Positions 58,218 through 64,000 of a stretch of DNA of 64,000 bases are shown piece after piece. Location of the stretch: NCBI RefSeq assembly GCF_013280595.1, contig NZ_JAAATY010000012.1:62001-126000 (forward strand), given 5' to 3'. This DNA is from Kibdelosporangium persicum (lineage in GTDB: Bacteria; Actinomycetota; Actinomycetes; Mycobacteriales; Pseudonocardiaceae). Below the pieces are notes generated by a model. The model saw nothing but the letters and a program-made list of their open reading frames with translations. It was not told the DNA's origin and searched no databases. How positions within the stretch are numbered: the stretch's first letter is position 1; every line of letters starts with the position of its first letter. Position numbers and translations under genes: made by a program.

Positions 58218-60003
58218 GATCAGCCGCAGAACCGTCCTTCGTGCCGGCGCCACGGCCGTCACGGCATTCGGCGCCGCCCCGGCGCACGCAGCGGACATCG
58301 GTGTTTCGGCCGAGGCGTTCCCGCTGTCCGCGGTGAGTCTATCGCCGGGGCCGTTCCAGGCCAACACCGCCCGGACGCACAGCTACCTGCTCTTTCTCGA
58401 CCTCGACCGGTTGCTGCACACGTTCCGGCTCAACTACGGCCTGCCGTCCTCGGCGGCGCCGTGCGGCGGTTGGGAGTCCCCGACGACCGAACTACGTGGA
58501 CACTCGACCGGCCACGTCCTGACCGCACTGGCGCAGGCGTATGCGAACACAGGCCGTGCGGAGTTCAAGTCCAGAGGTGACCACCTCGTCGCCGAACTGG
58601 CCAAATGCCAGGCCAGGGCGTCCTCTCCGGGATATCTGTCGGCATTCCCGGAGAGCTTCATCGACCGCGTCGAAGCCCGGCAGCAGGTATGGGCGCCGTA
58701 CTACACCCTGCACAAGATCATGGCCGGTCTGCTGGACATGCACATGCTCGCCGGCAACACGCAGGCGTTGACCGTGCTCACGGCCATGGCCGCGTGGGTG
58801 AAGCGACGCAACGACCGGCTGACCCTGGCCCAGCGGCAGAACATGCTGGACACGGAGTTCGGCGGGATGAACGAGGTGCTGGCCAACCTCTACCTGCTCA
58901 CCGGCGATCCGGCCCACCTGGCCACGGCGCGGTACTTCGACCACGCCGAGATCTTCGACCCGCTCGCGGCCGGCCAGGACCGGCTCAACGGCTACCACGC
59001 CAATACCCAGATCCCCAAGGCGATCGGGGCGATCCGGGAGTACCACGCCACCGGGGAGACCCGGTACCGGGACATCGCGACGAACTTCTGGACCATCGTC
59101 ACCCGGGACCACACCTACGCCATCGGCGGCAACTCCAACGGCGAGTACTTCAAGGCACCCGGCCGGATCGCGAGTGAGCTGAGCGACTCCACCTGCGAAT
59201 GCTGCAACTCGTACAACATGCTCAAGCTCACCCGGCAGCTCTTCCGCACCAATCCGCAAGCCTCTTATGCGGACTACTACGAGAAAACGCTCTACAACCA
59301 CATCCTCGGCGCCCAGAACCCGGACTCGGCGCACGGTTTCCACAGCTACTACATTCCGCTGCGGCCAGGCGGGATCAAGACGTACAGCAACGACTACCAC
59401 AACTTCACGTGCTGCCACGGCACCGGGATGGAGAGCAACACCAAGTACGCCGACAGCATCTACTTCTTCACCGGCAACACCCTGTACGTCAACCTCTTCA
59501 TCGCCTCGGAACTGCGCTGGCCCGGCCGTGGCATCACGGTCCGGCAGGAGACGACCTATCCCGAAACCCCGTCGACCAGGCTGACGTTCACCGGGTCCGG
59601 GCAGATCGCGGTGAAGGTGCGGATTCCGTCCTGGACCTCCGGCGCCCGGCTCCGGCTCAACGGCACGGTGCAGAACGTGCCCGTCACTCCCGGAACCTTC
59701 GCGACGATCAGTCGCACGTGGACCGGCGGGGACGTGCTCGACGTCGACCTGCCGATGGCGCTGACCCGTGACGTCACTCCGGACGACGCGTCCGTACAGG
59801 CCGTGAAGTACGGCCCGATCGTGCTCGCCGGTGCTTATGGCACGACAAACCTCTCCACCTTGCCCACGCTCGACCCGGCGTCGATCCGAAGGGCGAGCAC
59901 ACCGTTGCGGTTCACCGCTTCGGCCAGTACCGGACCTGTGAACCTGATGCCGTTCTACGCCATGCACGGCCAGCGGTACACCGTGTACTGGCGCATCCGA
60001 TAA
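58210..60003 (+). CDS. Tat-exported GH146/GH127-type beta-L-arabinofuranosidase
   Basis: The 597-residue enzyme starts with a twin-arginine signal (SRRTVLRAGATAVTAFGAAP). The (alpha/alpha)6 catalytic domain (DUF1680) has YLLFLDLDRLLHTFRLNYGL, GWESPTTELRGHSTGHVLTA, TCECCNSYNMLKLTRQLF (Cys329, 331, 332) and FTCCHGTGMES (Cys401/402). The two cysteine pairs point to the zinc-thiolate mechanism and fit GH146 better than the HypBA1 branch. Folding before export is reasonable for a metalloenzyme. It starts 8 bp inside the giant MGH1-like gene and is followed 23 bp later by a metallopeptidase. It likely removes beta-L-arabinofuranose outside the cell. Confidence 0.9.
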   Translation: MAEISRRTVLRAGATAVTAFGAAPAHAADIGVSAEAFPLSAVSLSPGPFQANTARTHSYLLFLDLDRLLHTFRLNYGLPSSAAPCGGWESPTTELRGHSTGHVLTALAQAYANTGRAEFKSRGDHLVAELAKCQARASSPGYLSAFPESFIDRVEARQQVWAPYYTLHKIMAGLLDMHMLAGNTQALTVLTAMAAWVKRRNDRLTLAQRQNMLDTEFGGMNEVLANLYLLTGDPAHLATARYFDHAEIFDPLAAGQDRLNGYHANTQIPKAIGAIREYHATGETRYRDIATNFWTIVTRDHTYAIGGNSNGEYFKAPGRIASELSDSTCECCNSYNMLKLTRQLFRTNPQASYADYYEKTLYNHILGAQNPDSAHGFHSYYIPLRPGGIKTYSNDYHNFTCCHGTGMESNTKYADSIYFFTGNTLYVNLFIASELRWPGRGITVRQETTYPETPSTRLTFTGSGQIAVKVRIPSWTSGARLRLNGTVQNVPVTPGTFATISRTWTGGDVLDVDLPMALTRDVTPDDASVQAVKYGPIVLAGAYGTTNLSTLPTLDPASIRRASTPLRFTASASTGPVNLMPFYAMHGQRYTVYWRIR

Positions 60004-60026
60004 CCGAATGAGAGGAGGTTCTCCTC

Positions 60027-61346
60027 ATGATGAGAAAAGGCACCGCCCTGCTGGCCATGATCACGGCCACGGTGTCGATGCTCCTGGTGTCGATGCTCAC
60101 CATGCCTGCGGTCACGCACGCGGCCGCCAAGCAGTCCCGGGTTCCGCGGTTCCTCATCGAGAACAACGCCTATCTCGGCAACTCCCGGGAATCGGCGAAC
60201 TTCGTGGTTCGCTGGGGCGACGCGGTCGATGTGGTCGCCTGGGCCCGGGCGAACCGCGGGATCGCCGACTATCCCGCCTACGTGCTGGACAAGATGGAGA
60301 AGACGTACACGTACTACGTCGACCAGGTCCGGTTCGCCGATCCGGCGGCGGTCGCGCCGGCCAGGGACTACAAGATCAACCTGTACCTCTGCGGCAGCTG
60401 GTCGCGTGGTTTCCTGCCGCCGGCGAACTGGGCGGGAACCGACGAGATCGGCGTCGGCCACATCTGCATGCCGTACGACAAGTACTGGGATGACTGGGTC
60501 GAGTCGCACGAGTTCAACCACGTCCTCCAGGCCTACGCGTGTCAGCTCAACCGGGAGAACGGCAACGGAGGCGGGTTCGGCTACGGCAATCCCAATTCCG
60601 GCCGGTTCTGGGAGGCGCACGCCAACTTCAACGCCAGGATGCGGCGTCCCGAGGTGGTGACCGGCTCGGGGTACCACGGCCGCAACCACTACCGTTGGCT
60701 GGCTCAGGAAACCTATTACGGCGACTGGATTCTGCTGAACAAGATCCGTGACACGTACGGTGTGGACAAGGTGCACCAGATGTGGCGGGACGCCAAGCAC
60801 GGCGAGCACCCGATCCAGACGATCAAGCGCATGTTCGCCCCCGGGCATCCCGCGTTCGCCGACCTGATCGGTGACTACGCCCGGCGCAACGTGGTGTTCG
60901 ACTACAGCGACGGCCGCGCGATCCGCAGCGACCTGTGGCGCGACAACGCTCCGTACCGTCCTTTGTACACTGTCGGCCTGGAGGGCATCGGCCAGGGCAA
61001 CTACCGCATTCCGGCCTCCGTGGCGCCGCAACAGTACGGCTACAACCTGATCCGGCTCACCCCGGACCAGGCGCGGCAGGTGTCCGTCCGGCTCAACGGG
61101 ACCGTGGACCCGAACCTGGGTTCGGACTGGCGGTTCAGTTTCGTGGCGGTGAAGAGCGACTTCTCGGTGCGCTACAGCCCGCAGTTCGCTCCCGGCGCCA
61201 CCGGCACGTTCCAGCTCGCCGCGGACGAGCCGTACCTGATCCTCGCCGTCGCGGCCACGCCGTCGAAGCACGTCAACTATCCGGACGGCGCCCGCATCGA
61301 CACGTTCCCTTACCAGCTCGCCATTCAAGGCGCGACGCCTGCCTGA
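60027..61346 (+). CDS. Secreted zinc metallopeptidase-like protein (HExxH)
   Basis: The 439-residue protein has a signal peptide (cleavage after VTHAA near residue 33). A catalytic-looking core has HEFNH at 161-165 in DWVESHEFNHVLQAYACQ and FWEAHANF with Glu196 about 35 residues later, an HExxH + E gluzincin pattern. The C-terminal ~120 residues look like a beta-sandwich (VSVRLNGTVDPNLGSDWRFS). I recall similar bacterial and fungal proteins being placed in a domain of unknown function (DUF6055), which I cannot confirm here. No activity is known to me. GAGGAGG precedes the ATG. It is co-transcribed with GH146 and a second metallopeptidase. Confidence 0.7.
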   Translation: MMRKGTALLAMITATVSMLLVSMLTMPAVTHAAAKQSRVPRFLIENNAYLGNSRESANFVVRWGDAVDVVAWARANRGIADYPAYVLDKMEKTYTYYVDQVRFADPAAVAPARDYKINLYLCGSWSRGFLPPANWAGTDEIGVGHICMPYDKYWDDWVESHEFNHVLQAYACQLNRENGNGGGFGYGNPNSGRFWEAHANFNARMRRPEVVTGSGYHGRNHYRWLAQETYYGDWILLNKIRDTYGVDKVHQMWRDAKHGEHPIQTIKRMFAPGHPAFADLIGDYARRNVVFDYSDGRAIRSDLWRDNAPYRPLYTVGLEGIGQGNYRIPASVAPQQYGYNLIRLTPDQARQVSVRLNGTVDPNLGSDWRFSFVAVKSDFSVRYSPQFAPGATGTFQLAADEPYLILAVAATPSKHVNYPDGARIDTFPYQLAIQGATPA

Positions 61347-61355
61347 GGACTCGAC

Positions 61356-62180
61356 ATGTTTCTCCGCAAGACAATACTGACCATCGCCATGCTGATGGCC
61401 GTACCGGCGACCCCGGCTGTCGCCGCCGACCAGTGGACCCCGCCGTCGAACCTGGTGCGGCCACTGGACGAGGTCTGGCGGCACGTGGAAAGCACGTACC
61501 CGAACCTGTACGGCTTCCGGAACTACGGCTGGGACCAGATCATGGCCAACCGGGGCTACATCAACTACTGCGTCCGGTGGGACTCCAGCCAACCGGTCTC
61601 CCCCGCGTTGCGTGACCGCGTGCACGCCGCGCTGTCCCGCCAGTTCAAGAAGTGGATGGACGTACAACTGGAGAACGGCCAGGGCTACAACAACTGGCCG
61701 TACCGCGAGGTGCCGGTGAAAGTGGTCGGCTGGGCGGTCCGCGACCGGAACACACTACAGTGGACGGACAATTCGGTCGACATCTACGTCAACGACATCC
61801 GCGAGAACGCACCCCAGTGCTCGGAGGGCTGCGGCCGGTTCTTCAACCAGAACGGTCAATATCCACGCTGTCCCGGCGGAGTGGCCAGGCACTACGACAT
61901 GTCGTTGTGGCTGACCGCCGGGATGGGCGGTGGCTTCGGCGGTGACTGGGGCCAGCGAATAGGCAGCGAGTACTACGTGAACTCGCTGGACAACGACAAC
62001 ATTCACATCCTGCTCCACGAGATAGGACACTCGTTCGGCCTGGACGACTTCTACGACTGGACACCGACCGGCGTCTGCTGCTTCCTGATGAAAGCAGGCA
62101 GCGCGGCCCACATCACCGAGTTCGACAAATGGATGTTCCGCGACTTCTGGCGGCACCTGAAGAACCGCTGGGGACTGTAG
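61356..62180 (+). CDS. Secreted metzincin-like metallopeptidase
   Basis: The 274-residue protein has a signal peptide (cleavage after PAVAA near 23). HEIGHSFGLDD at 221-231 is the extended zinc motif HExxHxxGxxD of metzincins, and a Met-turn candidate FLMKAGS (Met245) follows 15 residues later, as in that clan. Several cysteines (CSEGCGRFF, RCPGG, VCCF) suggest disulphides. Comparable domains occur beside cellulose-binding modules in other organisms (from memory), which fits a role at plant cell walls. It is the last gene of the secreted series and ends before a strong hairpin at 62191-62214. Confidence 0.78.
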   Translation: MFLRKTILTIAMLMAVPATPAVAADQWTPPSNLVRPLDEVWRHVESTYPNLYGFRNYGWDQIMANRGYINYCVRWDSSQPVSPALRDRVHAALSRQFKKWMDVQLENGQGYNNWPYREVPVKVVGWAVRDRNTLQWTDNSVDIYVNDIRENAPQCSEGCGRFFNQNGQYPRCPGGVARHYDMSLWLTAGMGGGFGGDWGQRIGSEYYVNSLDNDNIHILLHEIGHSFGLDDFYDWTPTGVCCFLMKAGSAAHITEFDKWMFRDFWRHLKNRWGL

Positions 62181-62190
62181 CGGACAGTGG

Positions 62191-62214
62191 CCGGGCGGGC
62201 ACCCGCCCGCCCGG
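62191..62214. terminator. Terminator-like hairpin between converging genes
   Basis: CCGGGCGGGC (62191-62200) and GCCCGCCCGG (62205-62214) form a perfect 10-bp stem with an ACCC loop. It fills the space between the metallopeptidase stop (62180) and the MOSC stop (62215). Confidence 0.65.
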
Positions 62215-63048
62215 TCATGCGACGCCCCTGCCAGCCGGTTTGCGCCGGACCGGATCGCCGGTCCGGAGCGTGCCGCCGACCGTGGCCACACCGTAGACAC
62301 CGAGGCAGAGCTGGTTGTGCCTGCCGAGCGTTTTCAGCACTCGGTTGTCATAGGGCAGTTCCTCCAGGCCGAGGTTGACCATGACACAACGTTCGGTGCG
62401 CATCGCCATGCCGAGCCGCACCTGATCGCCGACCGCGAGCTCGGTGCCGATCCAGGACTGCTCGGGGTCGACCGTCTCGATGACCACGTTCATCCGGAAC
62501 CGGCGGACGTCCCAGTCGCAGCCTGGCACCAGCGTGCTCAAGTGCCGCAGGTTCGCCGTGGCCAGCACCGAGACCGGGTAGAAGTCGACCAGCGCGCGTG
62601 CGGGCACGGCCGACGGCAGGCCGAGTGCCTCGAATGCCGACGCACCCAACGGTTCGTCGGCCACCGAGCCGTCCTGGCGGTACTCGTCGATCACGTAATG
62701 CTCCGGCGCGGCGGTGATCAGCCGTACGTCGCGGCCGAAGAACCTCGACAGGACCGCGTTGACGTCCGGCGCGTCGGTCCGCGTCACGGTGCCGTCACCG
62801 AGTTCGATGCGGGCAGGTGGCGGCGGTGCTCCCGGCAACGGCGGCTCGACGAAAGAAGCCCGGCACAGGAACAGGTCCGGCCACAGTTTCGGGTTCTTGG
62901 CACTGACGACCTTGCCGGTCGCGATGTCGACCATGCCGTACGCGCGGTCGCCCACGATGCCCGCAGGGGTCACGTCCACCGTGTCCACGGCTTCGCCCCG
63001 CATCGACTTGACCGGAAAACGCCACAGCGCGCTGATCGTTTCGCTCAT
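62215..63048 (-). CDS. MOSC-domain protein (YcbX/MOSC N-terminal type)
   Basis: The 277-residue protein has a MOSC N-terminal beta-barrel domain (SALWRFPVKSMRGEAVDTVDVTPAGIVGDRAYGMVD, residues 5-40) and a MOSC domain. The latter has RRFRMNVVIETVDPEQSWIG and the conserved cysteine in MRTERCVMVNLG near residue 225, the likely molybdenum-cofactor ligand. Such proteins belong to Mo-dependent sulphur-transfer or amidoxime/N-hydroxylated-compound reduction systems. ATG 63048 is chosen because similarity starts there. It is unrelated to the sugar loci. Confidence 0.9.
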   Translation of the reverse strand: MSETISALWRFPVKSMRGEAVDTVDVTPAGIVGDRAYGMVDIATGKVVSAKNPKLWPDLFLCRASFVEPPLPGAPPPPARIELGDGTVTRTDAPDVNAVLSRFFGRDVRLITAAPEHYVIDEYRQDGSVADEPLGASAFEALGLPSAVPARALVDFYPVSVLATANLRHLSTLVPGCDWDVRRFRMNVVIETVDPEQSWIGTELAVGDQVRLGMAMRTERCVMVNLGLEELPYDNRVLKTLGRHNQLCLGVYGVATVGGTLRTGDPVRRKPAGRGVA

Positions 63049-63245
63049 GGATTCAGCGTGGCACGCACCCCGTCTCCGCAGCGGCACACCGCCTTAATTA
63101 CGTCACAATGATAGACACTGTGTATGTAGTACCAAAAAGAGTACCAAGTGGACAGTCTACTGGGGAGTTTCAATCCATCGCGGCATGGGAAGCCTGGCTG
63201 AACGAGGACAACGGTGTCCCCGCTCACGGTGGAGGGAGTCAGGAC

Positions 63246-63656
63246 ATGACCCGTCACCAGGCCAGGCGCAGACCGGCGGCCATACCCGGTTCCCGGCTGC
63301 ACCGTGAAGTCGACGAGGCCGTGCGAAAACTGCAGGACATCGGCCATGACGACGAGCGCACGCTCCGGCTCGTCAACGACAGTCTGCACGGCGCGCTCGC
63401 CTACACCGCCGCGCTGGGCGAGACGTGCCAGATCGCTTCGGCTGTCGCGGCCGTGCGTGACGCCGAAAGCCACCTCGACGGTGCCGATCCGGAGCAGGCC
63501 CGCGCCGCGCTGCTCAAGGCGTTGCAATGCCTGACCGACGCGGCGAAGGCCGCGACTCAACGCCGCACAGCGCCGTCGCCGCGTCTCGGACCCGACGACC
63601 ACGGGGCCGCAGCCGCTTCAACCCACCGGAGAACGGCGGCGACCCCGCCCGGCTAG
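63246..63656 (+). CDS. Hypothetical protein
   Basis: The 136-residue product is not one I recognise. It is rich in Ala, Arg and His, with a helical middle part (SRLHREVDEAVRKLQDIGHDDERTLRLVNDSLHGALAYTAALGE) that may form a small helical bundle, and a polar low-complexity tail. ATG 63246 has GGAGGGAG 9 nt upstream, which favours it over an upstream in-frame start at 63108. The 197-bp gap before it is relatively A/T-rich around 63095-63140 and probably holds the promoter. Its stop overlaps that of the converging dehydrogenase gene by two bases. Confidence 0.6.
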   Translation: MTRHQARRRPAAIPGSRLHREVDEAVRKLQDIGHDDERTLRLVNDSLHGALAYTAALGETCQIASAVAAVRDAESHLDGADPEQARAALLKALQCLTDAAKAATQRRTAPSPRLGPDDHGAAAASTHRRTAATPPG

Positions 63657-64000
63657 TCCAGGCGCTTGCCCGTGGCGATCAGCCGGAAACCGGCCTCCCG
63701 GACCTTGTCCACGGGCAACACGTCCCGCGTGTCCACGATGACCGGCCGTCCGGCGCCGTCGCCCAGGCAGGTCCAGTCCAGCTCGGCGAACTCCTGCCAC
63801 TCGGTGAGCACGACGACCACGTCGGCATGCTGGACGGCATCCCGGGCCGTGCCCACCACATGCAACGGGCCGACCTCACTGCCGACCGGCACACAGGGGT
63901 CGTACCCGGTCAGGACGGCGCCTTCCGCCGCCAGCAGACCGGCCACGGCCAGCGCGGGTGAGTCGCGCAGATCGTCGGTGCCCGCCTTGAACGTCAGGCC
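63653..64000 (-). CDS. UDP-glucose/GDP-mannose dehydrogenase family, C-terminal part
   Basis: Only the last 115 residues lie in the window; the gene continues beyond 64000. The fragment opens with GLTFKAGTDDLRDSPALAVA, the conserved start of the UDP-binding C-terminal domain. LTGYDPCVP, DVVVVLTEWQEFAELD and VIVDTRDVLPVDKVREAGF follow, all typical of UDP-glucose 6-dehydrogenase (Ugd/TuaD type). The enzyme would oxidise UDP-glucose to UDP-glucuronate for surface polysaccharide. GDP-mannose dehydrogenase is a less likely reading. Confidence 0.88.
   Translation of the reverse strand, partial: GLTFKAGTDDLRDSPALAVAGLLAAEGAVLTGYDPCVPVGSEVGPLHVVGTARDAVQHADVVVVLTEWQEFAELDWTCLGDGAGRPVIVDTRDVLPVDKVREAGFRLIATGKRLD

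Noticed and set aside
59955-61667. Minus-strand open frame of 570 codons
   Set aside because: It is antisense to the two metallopeptidase genes, low in complexity (Val/Arg/Gly-rich) and unlike any protein family.

Overview
The window is GC-rich DNA with strong G/C third-position codon bias, GTG starts, many 1-11 bp gene overlaps, LacI/ROK/TetR regulators and sugar ABC importers without a dedicated ATPase. This points to a large-genome filamentous actinobacterium. Pseudonocardiaceae (Amycolatopsis, Kibdelosporangium or Lentzea type) is the best guess, but that is inference. Most of the 64 kb is a string of plant-polysaccharide utilisation loci, each with its own regulator and operator type, separated by short stretches of ordinary genes. 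No tRNA, rRNA, CRISPR array, insertion sequence or prophage was recognised.

Layout. (a) 1-7.7 kb: a LacI-controlled locus with binding protein, two permeases and an MGH1/GH63-like hydrolase on the minus strand, a divergent LacI gene and a secreted clan-A hydrolase with a ricin-type domain. All three transcription units carry the operator TCGAACCGGTTCGA. (b) 7.8-13.5 kb: an SDR/TetR pair with twin operators, a WYL regulator, an HTH_42 protein, a broken LacI gene and an orphan succinate dehydrogenase-type flavoprotein. (c) 13.5-23.9 kb: a beta-mannoside locus with a ROK repressor, a LacI-type sensor lacking its DNA-binding domain, an oligopeptide-type importer with a permease-ATPase fusion, and a GH2 beta-mannosidase. 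(d) 23.9-27.7 kb: an APC permease, TetR, a P1-family peptidase and a lone trpF. (e) 28-31.7 kb: a tightly overlapping cassette of an EspR-like HTH protein, an HTH fused to an ImmA/IrrE-like metallopeptidase, a MAB_1171c-type membrane protein and an LLM oxidoreductase. (f) 32-44.8 kb: a xyloglucan locus with the six-gene operon GH12-SBP-permease-permease-GH31-GH35, plus a GH3 enzyme and its divergent LacI regulator. (g) 45-46.6 kb: a 5'-truncated GH62 remnant and an AI-2E-type transporter. (h) 46.7-62.2 kb: a beta-L-arabinoside locus with LacI, importer, intracellular GH127, secreted GH43, a very large secreted MGH1-like multidomain protein, a Tat-exported GH146-type enzyme and two secreted metallopeptidases. 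(i) 62.2-64 kb: a MOSC protein, a small hypothetical gene and the 3' end of a UDP-glucose dehydrogenase-type gene.

How it fits together. In the xyloglucan locus a secreted endo-enzyme cuts polymer, a binding-protein-dependent importer takes up oligomers and exo-enzymes strip side chains; in the other loci only parts of that chain are visible. Locus (h) combines the enzyme types known to remove beta-L-arabinofuranose from hydroxyproline-rich plant glycoproteins with two secreted zinc proteases, which suggests a glycoprotein (extensin-like) degradation system. Four copies of a near-perfect ~45-52 bp palindrome sit between genes across the window and form a dispersed repeat family.
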